Assembly (NCBI GenBank): GCA_029202525.1
Contig: CP119325.1
Span: forward strand, 6,162,489 to 6,226,488
Source: Candidatus Pseudomonas phytovorans
Lineage (GTDB): Bacteria; Pseudomonadota; Gammaproteobacteria; Pseudomonadales; Pseudomonadaceae
Direction of reading: 5' to 3'
DNA: 64,000 bases
Shown: one piece after another, positions 7,589 to 16,214 of the stretch
How the letters are laid out: the number at the start of each line of letters is the position of its first letter
Numbering within the stretch: position 1 is the stretch's first letter
Position numbers and translations under genes: made by a program
Notes under the pieces: model-generated
What the model saw: the letters and a program-made list of their open reading frames with translations, nothing else
Databases searched by the model: none
Told to the model about the DNA's origin: nothing

Positions 7589-8398
7589 TTACTCGATCTC
7601 GAACAGACTGTTACGTAACGGCCCCACGCTCAAGCGCTCCCGTACATCATCATCTATACGTGGATCGTCCGGCCGGTACAGTTTCACCTGCCGATAGGCA
7701 TTGATGCGATTGATCTCCTCTCCCAGGAATTCCCACACCACACGGGTACAAGCCGGGTTACGCCGGTCGCCGCTGGAAACCCCGGCCTTGAGGCCATTGA
7801 GGCGGGTAATGCGGCTCTTGAAGCTGGGGATGAGGATGGTCTGGCTCATTTCGTTGAAGGTGAGCGACTCGTAATCAATCAGAAACACCCGGTCCTGCAA
7901 CTGGAACGCAGCGCCCAGGTAGCGGCAACGCACCTCGGCATGCTGGTCGTTGCCGCTTGAACGTTCCTGGCGCTCCTGGCGCTCGAACAGGAAGCGGCCG
8001 CGCTCCTCCCATAGGTGCACCAGCGAGACCAGGATCGTGCCCGGCACCGACATGCAGTTGGAATACTCGAAGTAATAACCGCAATAGCGCGACAGGTTGC
8101 CCGCATGATCGTGCAGCGGACGGAACAGTTCGCTGATCGGGTCGCTGGGCTGCTCGGCCAGGGTGGACACCCGGGCGCCGATCAGCCGGGAAAACTGCTC
8201 GGCCGGCAGGTTCAGTTCGTAATCCTCGACGCCGAAGAAGTCGCCAATACGCTTGAGGTTGAACGCCGTCGGACGGCTCTGCCCGCTCAGGTACTTGTTG
8301 AACTGCGCGCGGTTGATCGAGAGCTGCCGGCAAACTTCGGAGATAGAGCGGTAGTGGCTGCAGGCCAGCTTCAGGTTGGTAGCGAAATGATCGCTCAT
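7589..8398 (-). CDS. Helix-turn-helix (XRE-like) transcriptional regulator
   Basis: 269 residues. An N-terminal Cro/C1-type helix-turn-helix covers about residues 8-60 (SISEVCRQLSINRAQFNKYL, then GQSRPTAFNLKRIGDFFGV). The roughly 200-residue C-terminal domain has no motif I recognise and may sense a ligand. It ends convergently 11 bp from the hydrolase and is divergent from the symporter gene at 8577, so it may regulate that gene and itself. Two tandem 10-bp repeats at 8435-8454, just upstream of its start, are a candidate operator. Confidence 0.82.
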   Translation of the reverse strand: MSDHFATNLKLACSHYRSISEVCRQLSINRAQFNKYLSGQSRPTAFNLKRIGDFFGVEDYELNLPAEQFSRLIGARVSTLAEQPSDPISELFRPLHDHAGNLSRYCGYYFEYSNCMSVPGTILVSLVHLWEERGRFLFERQERQERSSGNDQHAEVRCRYLGAAFQLQDRVFLIDYESLTFNEMSQTILIPSFKSRITRLNGLKAGVSSGDRRNPACTRVVWEFLGEEINRINAYRQVKLYRPDDPRIDDDVRERLSVGPLRNSLFEIE

Positions 8399-8434
8399 GT
8401 GCGGAATCCAGGTGACGCGAATGACGCCATTGTA

Positions 8435-8454
8435 GCATCAAGTCGCATCAAGTC
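8435..8454. repeat. Tandem 10-bp direct repeat, candidate operator
   Basis: GCATCAAGTC occurs twice head to tail (8435-8444 and 8445-8454), 37 bp upstream of the HTH regulator start in the divergent intergenic region. The ten-base phasing places both copies on one helix face, suited to cooperative binding by the neighbouring regulator. Inference only. Confidence 0.45.
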
Positions 8455-8576
8455 AGAGCAACCCGCGAAATTGTAACGACTCTTGTCATGGCCAACCATT
8501 CGCCCCAACGAATAGCGGTGCGCCTGCCGTCCGCTGGTCATTCCACACGAAGAATAAGAATCGAGGTCATTTTCCA

Positions 8577-10019
8577 ATGCTCGAAGTACTCAACGATTTC
8601 CTCTCGGGGAAACTCCTCATCGTGCTGATCGTAGGGCTGGGTAGCTACTTCACTATCCGTTCGCGTTTTGTTCAGTTCCGTCATTTCGGCCACATGTTCA
8701 CCGTGTTCAAGGAATCGCTGCGTGGCCAGGCAGGCCAGCTGAGCTCCTTCCAGGCCCTGATGCTGAGCCTGGCCGGCCGTGTTGGCGCCGGTAACATTGC
8801 CGGTGTCGGTATCGCCGTGACCTTGGGTGGCCCAGGCGCCGTGTTCTGGATGTGGGTCACCGCACTGGTGGGCATGTCCAGCAGCTTCTTCGAATGCACC
8901 CTGGCCCAGGTCTACAAGCGCGCCGACGGCGATGGCCTGTACCGTGGCGGCCCGGCTTACTACATCCAGCACGGCCTCAAGCGCAAGAGCATGGCCATCG
9001 TGTTCTCGATCCTGCTGCTGGTCACCTACGGCTTCGCCTTTATCGGCCTGCAGTCGTACACCGTGACCCACTCGCTGCAGAACGCCTTTGACTTTGCCCC
9101 AAGCCAGACCGGTCTCGTGCTGGCCGTGCTGCTGGCCATCACCTTCATCGGCGGCATCAAGCGCATCGCCGCTGTGTCGGACCTGTTGGTACCGATCAAG
9201 ACCCTGGCCTACATCGGCGTGACCCTGTACGTGATCGGCACCCAGATCGAACACGTGCCAGCCATGCTGGAAACCATCTTCAAGAGCGCCTTCGGCCTCG
9301 ACCCGGCGTTCGGCGGCCTGCTCGGCAGCGCCATCGTCATGGGCGTGAAGCGTGGCGTGTTCGCCAACGAAGCGGGCCTGGGCAGTGCGCCGAACGTCGC
9401 CGCCGTGGCCGCCGTGAAACACCCGGGCGCTCAAGGCGTGGTTCAGGCCTTCAGTGTGTTCCTCGATACCTTCGTGATCTGCACCTGTACCGCACTGCTG
9501 ATCCTGCTGTCGGGCTTCTACACCCCGGGCTTCGAGGGTGACGGCATTGTCCTGACCCAAAACTCGCTGGCTGCCGTGGTCGGTGACTGGGGCCGTGTAT
9601 TCGTGAGCGTGGCACTGTCGCTGTTCGTGTTCACCTGCATCCTCTACAACTACTACCTGGGCGAGAACAGCCTGCAGTTCCTCACCCGCAATCGCGTGGT
9701 GCTGATGGTGTTCCGTGGCCTGGTGCTGGCACTGGTGGTGTGGGGCTCGATGCAAGACCTGTCGACCGTGTTCGCCTTTGCCGACATCACCATGACCTGC
9801 CTGGCGTTCGTCAACCTGGTCGCCCTGGCCCTGCTGTTCAAGGTCGGCCTGCGCGTCATGCGCGACTACGACGACCAGCGCAAAGCCGGTATCGGCCAGC
9901 CTGTGTTCGACTCGGCCAAGTTCGCCGACCTGGACCTGGACCGCGATGCCTGGCCTGCCAATCCGCAGGTGGAAACAGGCGCTGACAAAGCAGCCGGCCA
10001 AGCTCAGCCACAGCGCTGA
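8577..10019 (+). CDS. Alanine/glycine:cation symporter (AGCS family)
   Basis: 480 residues, strongly hydrophobic with about ten membrane segments. Family features include SLAGRVGAGNIAGVGIAVTLGGPGAVFWMW, FFECTLAQVYK, YRGGPAYYI and the GVKRGVFANEAGLGSAPN segment of AgcS/DagA-type sodium or proton:alanine/glycine symporters. The C-terminal 40 residues are hydrophilic and cytoplasmic. It is divergent from an HTH regulator and followed by a terminator, so probably monocistronic. It stands ahead of an asparaginase gene, but the terminator argues against cotranscription. Confidence 0.92.
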   Translation: MLEVLNDFLSGKLLIVLIVGLGSYFTIRSRFVQFRHFGHMFTVFKESLRGQAGQLSSFQALMLSLAGRVGAGNIAGVGIAVTLGGPGAVFWMWVTALVGMSSSFFECTLAQVYKRADGDGLYRGGPAYYIQHGLKRKSMAIVFSILLLVTYGFAFIGLQSYTVTHSLQNAFDFAPSQTGLVLAVLLAITFIGGIKRIAAVSDLLVPIKTLAYIGVTLYVIGTQIEHVPAMLETIFKSAFGLDPAFGGLLGSAIVMGVKRGVFANEAGLGSAPNVAAVAAVKHPGAQGVVQAFSVFLDTFVICTCTALLILLSGFYTPGFEGDGIVLTQNSLAAVVGDWGRVFVSVALSLFVFTCILYNYYLGENSLQFLTRNRVVLMVFRGLVLALVVWGSMQDLSTVFAFADITMTCLAFVNLVALALLFKVGLRVMRDYDDQRKAGIGQPVFDSAKFADLDLDRDAWPANPQVETGADKAAGQAQPQR

Positions 10020-10034
10020 TATCCTCCCCTGCCC

Positions 10035-10065
10035 AGCCGCCCCTTCCGTGGGCGGCTTTTCTTTC
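10035..10065 (+). terminator. Intrinsic terminator after the AGCS symporter
   Basis: Stem AGCCGCCC / GGGCGGCT (10035-10042 and 10050-10057) followed by TTTCTTTCT. Good Rho-independent form, 16 bp after the symporter stop. Confidence 0.85.
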
Positions 10066-10091
10066 TCCGCTCACCGCTACGGATGTTTTCC

Positions 10092-11081
10092 ATGCGTGCA
10101 GTCAAGAATCTTCTCGTTCTCTATACCGGTGGCACCATCGGCATGCTCGAAACCCCGGAAGGCCTGGCGCCGGCCGGTGGCTTTGAAGCGCGGATGCGTG
10201 AACACTTCGCCCAGGTGGCCGATGCACCGCAGGTGCACTGGACCTTGCAGGAGCTGAACCCGCTGCTCGACAGCGCCAACATGCAGCAGCACAACTGGCT
10301 GGCAATGCGCGACGCCATCGTCGAAGCAGTGGATGTGGCTGGCCATGATGGCGTGCTGGTGCTGCATGGCACCGACAGCCTGGCCTACAGCGCGGCGGCC
10401 TTGTCGTTTCTGCTGCTGGGCTTGCCAGTGCCGATACTGCTGACCGGCTCGATGCTGCCGGCAGGCGCCCCGGACAGCGATGCCTGGCCCAACCTGTGTG
10501 GTGCGCTGAACCAGTTCGAACAAGGCCTGGAAGATGGCGTGCAGCTGTACTTCCATGGCCAGCTGCTGCATGGCTGCCGGGCCTCTAAACTGCGTAGCGA
10601 GGCGTTCGACGCCTTTGCCGCACTGCCGCGCCATCGTGACAGCGAACGTGCTGCGGCGATCCCGGCCGAGCTTGGTTTCAGACACCCGCGCCAGCCGGTC
10701 AATCTGGCAGTAATGCCGGTGTTCCCGGGCCTACAGGCCGCGCACCTGCAAGGGGTGCTGGACAGTGGCGTGCAAGGGTTGCTGCTTGAATGCTACGGCA
10801 GCGGCACCGGCCCGTCGGATGACCAAGCGTTGCTGGAGGTGCTGCGTGCGGCGCGCCAGCGCGGTGTGATGCTGGCGGCTATCAGCCAATGCCCTGAAGG
10901 GTCGGTTGTGTTCGATACCTACGCGGCGGGCAACCGCTTGCGCGGGGCCGGGCTGGTCAGTGGTGGTGGCATGACCCGTGAGGCGGCGCTGGGCAAGATG
11001 GTTGCGTTGCTGGGGGCCGGGCTGGATGTAGATGCAGCAGAACAGTGGTTTGCCCTGGATCTATGTGGGGAGCGGGCATAG
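10092..11081 (+). CDS. ansA: Type I (cytoplasmic) asparaginase
   Basis: About 329 residues of the asparaginase/glutaminase family, hydrolysing L-asparagine to aspartate and ammonia. The N-terminal nucleophile motif LYTGGTIGM gives Thr15 and the second catalytic motif is VLHGTDSLAYSA near residue 95. LTGSMLPAGAPDSDAWPNL and the C-terminal YAAGNRLRGAGLVSGGGMT region match the type I enzyme. There is no signal peptide. ATG 10092 is preferred over ATG 10083 because ACGGA lies at a suitable distance. The gene is convergent with tRNA-Sec, 5 bp beyond its stop. Confidence 0.85.
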   Translation: MRAVKNLLVLYTGGTIGMLETPEGLAPAGGFEARMREHFAQVADAPQVHWTLQELNPLLDSANMQQHNWLAMRDAIVEAVDVAGHDGVLVLHGTDSLAYSAAALSFLLLGLPVPILLTGSMLPAGAPDSDAWPNLCGALNQFEQGLEDGVQLYFHGQLLHGCRASKLRSEAFDAFAALPRHRDSERAAAIPAELGFRHPRQPVNLAVMPVFPGLQAAHLQGVLDSGVQGLLLECYGSGTGPSDDQALLEVLRAARQRGVMLAAISQCPEGSVVFDTYAAGNRLRGAGLVSGGGMTREAALGKMVALLGAGLDVDAAEQWFALDLCGERA

Positions 11082-11086
11082 GAAAA

Positions 11087-11182
11087 TGGCGGAAGGCAGC
11101 GGGAGTCGAACCTGCCCGGGAACGGCTGCCGTCCCCAACCGGGTTTGAAGCCCGGCCGCGCCACCGGGCGCGATTGCCTTCC
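11087..11182 (-). tRNA. selC: tRNA-Sec (anticodon UCA)
   Basis: 96-nt gene including an encoded CCA (complement 11087-11089). It has the long acceptor/T arrangement, an extended variable arm (GGGGACGGCAGCCGTTCCC) and an anticodon loop CTTCAAA with UCA. The acceptor stem is GGAAGGCA / TGCCTTCC with discriminator G at 11090. It reads UGA in fdoG. Its 5' end is only 6 nt after the selB stop, so it is probably cut from the sel transcript by RNase P. Confidence 0.97.
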
Positions 11183-11188
11183 TTGAAC

Positions 11189-13111
11189 TCAGAGTCTGGC
11201 CTGTTGCTGGGCCAAGGCGCTGTCGGCGCGGATGTGACGCTGGTCGGCGACCCTCCGGGTCAGGCCGATGCGGTCGAAGTATTCAAGAATCTGCACACTG
11301 CGCTTGCGACCGATGCCCAACATATCGCGAAACGCGGCCACCTGCACTACCGACGTTTCCCTGGCCTGGCCCAGCAGTTGCTCTGCCATGCGCTGTAGCG
11401 TCGCCTCGGGGTAGAACAGGTCACGTACCACCTGATGCACCAGGCCCAGCCGGGCCAGCTTGCGCAGCAGCAGGCGCACATCGGCTTCAGCACAGATCTC
11501 CTCACTGGCCAATGTCCTGACCCAGGGCGGGTCGTATTGCCCCGCCAGCAACTTCGGCTCCAGTCGCGCCCATAACACGCTATCGGCTTCGCTCAACTGT
11601 ACCTTGTGCTCCGGCAGGTGCAGCCATGGCCCGCTGCTGGCGATGGCGCCATCATTCAGCAGTTCATCCAGCAAGCTGACGAACGCCGGCCGCTCCAGGG
11701 GCAATGCCGCAAAGCGGCGCAGGCGGTCACGGTCCGGGCCGAGCTGGTCTGGCTCCTGCTCATGGAAACGCGCCAATTGCTGCAGCACCTGTTGCTTCAG
11801 CGCTTGCCATTGGTCCTTGGCGAACAACAAATGGCCCTGCCGTGTGGCCACCACCATCACCCCTTCCGGCAACTGCCATGTTGCGCGCAGGCGATTGAAT
11901 TGCCGCTCAAGCCGCTGTGGGTCAATGCCACCAACGGCGTTGGCGAGCAGTGCCGGCAGGGCCTGCTCCAGGTCCTTGGCATCTCGTAGCACCTGTAACT
12001 GGCGCAGGCGCTCATCGCTGCGTCGCTGACGGCTTGGCGCGAACGGGTCGAGTACCTTTCCGCCCCCCAACGTGCGCTGGGCACGCTGGTCACGCAGCAC
12101 CAGGCGATCGCCGTGCACGGCCTGCAACGGCGCATTGAGCAGCAACTGGGCGAACATGTGCTGGCCCGCCGCCAAAGACTCGCCTTCGAGCAAAGCCACC
12201 CGGGCCGTTACATCCTGGGTGCCGAGGTGCACGTGCACGGCGCTGAAATGTTCAAACCTGCGGGGCTCGCCCGGCAGCAGGTTCAGCTCGATATCCACCC
12301 GCATGCTGGGTGCATGCAGCCACTCGGGCACCAGCCAGTCACCCCGATGCACCTGCTCCATTGCCAGGCGTTCGGCCGTGATGTTCAGTGCCACCCGCTG
12401 GCCCGCCTCAGCCACCAGCGCGGCCTGGTTCTGCGCATGCAGGCCACGCACCCGCACCGGCTTGCCGGCCTTGCCCAGCAACAAGGTATCGCCAGCACTG
12501 ACCCGCCCCGCCAGCGCCGTGCCCGTGACCACCACGCCGGCACCTGTCACCGCGAAAGCGCGGTCGATGGCCAGGCGAAAACCACCGCCATCGCTGCGCT
12601 GGCGCACCGCTGCTTCGGCCTCCAGCAAGGCCTGGCGCAGCGTGGCGATGCCTTCCCCACTGATGCTCGACAACGGAAACTGCTGCGCCCCGGCATACGG
12701 CCCTGGCGCCAGCAGTTCGCTGACTTGCATCTGAACCTCAGCCACGCGTGCTGGCTCGACCCGGTCGCATTTACTGATCGCCACCAGCGCTTGAGGAATG
12801 CCCAGCAGTTCGATGATCGCCAGGTGCTCGCGGGTCTGTGGCATGACCCCGTCGTCAGCCGCCACCACCAGTAACACCAGGTCGATACCCTGGGCACCGG
12901 CCAGCATGTTGTGGATAAAACGCTCGTGGCCGGGCACATCGATAAAGCCGGTCAGCGGTGCACCTTCGGCCAGCGCCGCGTAGCGATAACCCAGGTCGAT
13001 GGTCATGCCGCGGGCACGCTCCTCCTGGCGCTGGTCGCCGGCCTGCCCGGTCAACGCCTGCAGCAGTGCGGTCTTGCCATGGTCGATATGGCCGGCGGTA
13101 CCGACGATCAC
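11189..13111 (-). CDS. selB: Selenocysteine-specific elongation factor SelB
   Basis: 640 residues. SelB carries Sec-tRNA to UGA codons marked by a SECIS hairpin. The GTPase domain opens at once (IVGTAGHIDHGKTALLQAL), followed by switch II DVPGHERF and SKCD; beta-barrel domains follow, and the C-terminal half holds the winged-helix repeats that bind SECIS RNA. The usual N-terminus (MIVGTAGHIDHGKT) starts at GTG 13111; a longer in-frame ATG at 13153 would add 14 residues inside selA. The GTG overlaps the selA stop as GTGA. The stop (TGA, 11189-11191) is 6 nt before tRNA-Sec. Confidence 0.95.
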   Translation of the reverse strand: MIVGTAGHIDHGKTALLQALTGQAGDQRQEERARGMTIDLGYRYAALAEGAPLTGFIDVPGHERFIHNMLAGAQGIDLVLLVVAADDGVMPQTREHLAIIELLGIPQALVAISKCDRVEPARVAEVQMQVSELLAPGPYAGAQQFPLSSISGEGIATLRQALLEAEAAVRQRSDGGGFRLAIDRAFAVTGAGVVVTGTALAGRVSAGDTLLLGKAGKPVRVRGLHAQNQAALVAEAGQRVALNITAERLAMEQVHRGDWLVPEWLHAPSMRVDIELNLLPGEPRRFEHFSAVHVHLGTQDVTARVALLEGESLAAGQHMFAQLLLNAPLQAVHGDRLVLRDQRAQRTLGGGKVLDPFAPSRQRRSDERLRQLQVLRDAKDLEQALPALLANAVGGIDPQRLERQFNRLRATWQLPEGVMVVATRQGHLLFAKDQWQALKQQVLQQLARFHEQEPDQLGPDRDRLRRFAALPLERPAFVSLLDELLNDGAIASSGPWLHLPEHKVQLSEADSVLWARLEPKLLAGQYDPPWVRTLASEEICAEADVRLLLRKLARLGLVHQVVRDLFYPEATLQRMAEQLLGQARETSVVQVAAFRDMLGIGRKRSVQILEYFDRIGLTRRVADQRHIRADSALAQQQARL

Positions 13112-14535
13112 TGCACGGGCCCCAATTGCAGGGCGGGTAACTGCGCCAGCCACTGGGCTTCGTCATCCAGTTGGCGCAGGTCCAGCCACAGGGCGTCGTC
13201 ATCGATACGGCCGAGCACCGGCACCGGTAGATTGCGCAAGGCCCGCTCCAGTACATGCAGGCTGCGCCCGCGCAACTTCTTCGATACCTGTGGCCGCAGG
13301 CACAGCGCTGCACTTGGCAGGCGTGCCACCGGCTGGCTGCCACTGCCGATCATGCCCAGCGCCGGCTCCACGCTGACAGACCATTGCTCACCGAGGTGGG
13401 CCTTCACCCCGGGGGCCAGGCGTTCGGCCTGGGCCTGGATATCGGCCTGGCTGCGGGTCAACAGACGCAGGCTGGGCAGGCGCTCGGCCAAGCGGTCGGG
13501 GTTGCGGTACAGGGCCAGCACTGCCTCAAGTGCGGCGAGGGTAATCTTGTCGACGCGCAGCGCGCGCTTGAGCGGGTTTTTCTTGACCCTGGCAATCAGC
13601 TCTTTACGCCCGACGATGATCCCGGCTTGCGGCCCGCCCAGCAGTTTGTCGCCGCTGAAGGTGACGATATCTGCGCCGTCGGCCAGGGCCTGGCGTACCG
13701 TCGGCTCGGCGGGCAGGCCCCAGCGGGTCAGGTCGAGCAGGCTGCCGCTACCCAGGTCTTCAAGCAGCGGCAGCCCATGTTGGTGGGCGATACGCGCCAG
13801 CTCAACCGTGGGCACCTGGGTGGTGAACCCCTGGATGCTGTAATTGCTGCAATGCACGCGCATCAGCAAGCCGGTGCGCGGGCCGATGGCAGCCTCGTAG
13901 TCGCGGGCGTGGGTACGGTTGGTGGTGCCGATCTCGTGCAACTTCACGCCGGCACGGGCCATGATGTCGGGAATGCGGAATGCGCCGCCGATCTCGATCA
14001 GTTCGCCACGGGAGATGATGCCCTCCTTGCGCGCACCCAGGCTGTTGAGCGCCAGCAGCACGGCGGCGGCATTGTTGTTGACCACGGTGACGGCTTCGGC
14101 GCCGGTCAGCTCACGGATCAGGCCTTCGATCAGGTCGTCGCGGTCGCCGCGTTTGCCAGTGGCCAGGTCAAATTCCAGGTTGAGCGGGTAACGGGCGGCG
14201 GTTTGCATGGCCTCGATGGCTTCTTCGGGCAACAGGGCGCGGCCGAGGTTGGTGTGCAGCACGGTGCCGGTGAGGTTGAACACGCGGCGGACCTGGCTGC
14301 GTTGCTGGGTTGCCAAACGTTCGCCGGTGCGACCCAAGAGGATATCGGGGGCCAGTTCGGCGGGAGTGAGTTGGCCTTGGCGAGTGGGTTCGCGAAGGTC
14401 GTCGAGCAGTTGGCGCAGGGTAGCCAGGACTGCGTCGCGGCCGTGCCGGTCGATTAGTGGGAGGCAGGCCGGGTGGCGCAGGAGTGTGTCGATGGAAGGT
14501 AGGCGTGGGGTGTCGTTGGCGGGGCTTGAAGACAT
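13108..14535 (-). CDS. selA: L-seryl-tRNA(Sec) selenium transferase SelA
   Basis: 475 residues. This PLP enzyme converts Ser-tRNA(Sec) to Sec-tRNA(Sec) with selenophosphate. The PLP lysine is in FSGDKLLGGPQAG (Lys297 by codon count, near the E. coli position). Other family segments: NLTGTVLHTNLGRALLP, VTVVNNNAAAVLLALN and the HCSNYSIQGFT region. The gene follows fdhE after a REP-bearing gap and overlaps selB by 4 bp (GTGA), indicating coupled translation. Confidence 0.96.
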   Translation of the reverse strand: MSSSPANDTPRLPSIDTLLRHPACLPLIDRHGRDAVLATLRQLLDDLREPTRQGQLTPAELAPDILLGRTGERLATQQRSQVRRVFNLTGTVLHTNLGRALLPEEAIEAMQTAARYPLNLEFDLATGKRGDRDDLIEGLIRELTGAEAVTVVNNNAAAVLLALNSLGARKEGIISRGELIEIGGAFRIPDIMARAGVKLHEIGTTNRTHARDYEAAIGPRTGLLMRVHCSNYSIQGFTTQVPTVELARIAHQHGLPLLEDLGSGSLLDLTRWGLPAEPTVRQALADGADIVTFSGDKLLGGPQAGIIVGRKELIARVKKNPLKRALRVDKITLAALEAVLALYRNPDRLAERLPSLRLLTRSQADIQAQAERLAPGVKAHLGEQWSVSVEPALGMIGSGSQPVARLPSAALCLRPQVSKKLRGRSLHVLERALRNLPVPVLGRIDDDALWLDLRQLDDEAQWLAQLPALQLGPVQ

Positions 14536-14570
14536 GCGGTACTACCTTGGACTTGTCCGTTGTCTGTTCT

Positions 14571-14602
14571 GGCCCTTTCGCGGGCATGCCCGCGAAAAGG
14601 CC
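14571..14602. repeat. REP hairpin between fdhE and selA
   Basis: Near-perfect palindrome: arms TTTCGCGGGC (14576-14585) and GCCCGCGAAA (14588-14597) with a 2-nt loop, plus flanking GGCC pairs. It has the P. putida REP core. It lies in the 91-bp gap and may separate or stabilise the two message parts. Confidence 0.85.
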
Positions 14603-14626
14603 GACTCGGTGTTTCAGTGTAGACAC

Positions 14627-15553
14627 TCACCCACTCCCAGGCGCGAGCATCAGGTTGGGCGCCAGCCGATGGAAGCCCTCCTCGTCCAGGCGCATATCCA
14701 GCGCCAGGCTGGCTAGGTCGTCGGCCAGCGGCTCGGCCGCCGCGTCGTTCTCCAGATAGTTCTGCTTCAGGTAGCTGTCGCACTCCGGGCAACATTCCGC
14801 ACGCAGCGGCGCCTTGCCCGGCGCATGGCGGTCATCTTCAAGGCTGGTATAGCGCAAGTCCTTGCTCGACTCGCAGTACACGCACTTGACCCGCACCACA
14901 TGCCATTCACACGCACACAGCGAACAGGCCAGATAGCGCAGGCCATTATGCTTGCCGCGGTTACGCACCACCCCGGCCATTGCCGGCGAACCGCAGGCCG
15001 GGCACTGCGCCAGGCTGCCGGCTGGTTTCAACTCAGGCGCTGGCAGCGCCAGCAACCAACTGGACCAGGCTGCCTGCAGCGCAGCCCCAAGGAACGGTAC
15101 CAGTGCTGAAGGCACCGCGTCGTATTGGCCGGCAAGCAAAGCAATGCCCCAGCCCTTGCGCTGTTCGTCATCACTGCCACGCAGCACCTGCAACGCCTCA
15201 CCCAGCGGGCCACTGATTTCACCGTTGAAGTGCTCCAGGAGGGCCTGCAACCAAATCAGCCAAGGACCTTCGCGCACCAGGCTGTCAGCCGCCAGCGGCG
15301 GCAAGCCATGACTTATGCACAGGCGCTGACGTTCCTCGGCCACTGGCACACCAGCGGGCGGGTTATCCACAAGCTGCTGCTGGATGCGGCATAACCGAGC
15401 AATCAGTTGCAGGTAATCGCCAAGCGCGTTGCCTTCGGCCAGATGCTCAAGGCGCACGGCGCGCAGTTCGAACAGATCGGCGGGGGGCAGGTGCAGAAAC
15501 GGCGGCATCACCGCCGATGCTTCGATCTGCCCAGGTTCAAGTATCGTGCTCAA
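14627..15553 (-). CDS. fdhE: Formate dehydrogenase accessory protein FdhE
   Basis: 308 residues. FdhE is needed to activate respiratory formate dehydrogenases. The C-terminal half has the rubredoxin-like metal-binding pattern: CPACGSPAMAG, CSLCACEWH, CVYC and CCPECDSYLKQ, giving paired CxxC motifs. The N-terminal 150 residues are helical. It starts 4 bp after the fdoI stop and is clearly part of the fdoGHI-fdhE operon. Confidence 0.95.
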   Translation of the reverse strand: MSTILEPGQIEASAVMPPFLHLPPADLFELRAVRLEHLAEGNALGDYLQLIARLCRIQQQLVDNPPAGVPVAEERQRLCISHGLPPLAADSLVREGPWLIWLQALLEHFNGEISGPLGEALQVLRGSDDEQRKGWGIALLAGQYDAVPSALVPFLGAALQAAWSSWLLALPAPELKPAGSLAQCPACGSPAMAGVVRNRGKHNGLRYLACSLCACEWHVVRVKCVYCESSKDLRYTSLEDDRHAPGKAPLRAECCPECDSYLKQNYLENDAAAEPLADDLASLALDMRLDEEGFHRLAPNLMLAPGSG

Positions 15554-15557
15554 GCGC

Positions 15558-16214
15558 TCATCCTTCTTTTCGTCCGTGATTGCCCGGCGTCTTGTCGCCA
15601 GTCACTTCGCGGTACCACAACTCATGGTGCTTGCGTGCCCAGGCGCGGCTTACCCAACCATGCAGCATGGCGCCGATCGAACCCTTGATCCAGATGCCGG
15701 CGTAGATGTGCACGATGATGCTGAGGACCAGCACGAACGCCGCCAGCGCGTGGAGCAGTGCAGACAAGCGAATGACATCGATGCCGAACCAATGGCTGAA
15801 GTACGCCCGCCAGATCACCACACCACTGACCAGCAGCACCAGCATGCACAACAGCAGGGTCCAGAACAGCAGCTTCTGCCCGGCGTTGTACTTGCCAATG
15901 GGTGGCACGCCATCCTCACGATTGACCATCACCCGATCAATGCGACGCAACCACAGGCGGTCATTCGCGGTGATGAAGTTGGCGCGCCAGAAGCGGATCA
16001 CCAGGCCGAGGAAAAAAACGAACATCGCCACACCCATGAACGGGTGCAATATGCGTGTCCACGGCCCTCCACCGAACAGGTGGCTGAGCCAAAACAGCGC
16101 TGGGTGGAAAAGCGCCAGCCCGGAAAGCCCGGCCATGAAGAACAGGATGGCGACGATCCAGTGGTTGGTCCGCTCGTTGGCGTTGTAGCGCAGGATAGGT
16201 TTGTTGTCGTTCAT
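15558..16214 (-). CDS. fdoI: Formate dehydrogenase gamma subunit (cytochrome b556)
   Basis: 218 residues with four transmembrane helices, matching the FdnI/FdoI membrane subunit that carries two b hemes and passes electrons to quinone. Visible features: ERTNHWIVAILFFMAGLSGLALFHP (first helix, His at a heme position), the HPFMGVAMFVFFLGLVI helix, WTLLLCMLVLLVSGVVIW, and a last helix with the HALAAFVLVLSIIVHIYAGIW histidines. It overlaps the fdoH stop by 4 bp (ATGA). Confidence 0.95.
   Translation of the reverse strand: MNDNKPILRYNANERTNHWIVAILFFMAGLSGLALFHPALFWLSHLFGGGPWTRILHPFMGVAMFVFFLGLVIRFWRANFITANDRLWLRRIDRVMVNREDGVPPIGKYNAGQKLLFWTLLLCMLVLLVSGVVIWRAYFSHWFGIDVIRLSALLHALAAFVLVLSIIVHIYAGIWIKGSIGAMLHGWVSRAWARKHHELWYREVTGDKTPGNHGRKEG

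Noticed and set aside
11087..11182. tRNA-Sec as an integration site for a genomic island
   Set aside because: Such islands are known at selC in other bacteria, but here both sides hold intact core genes and I see no integrase or duplicated tRNA end.
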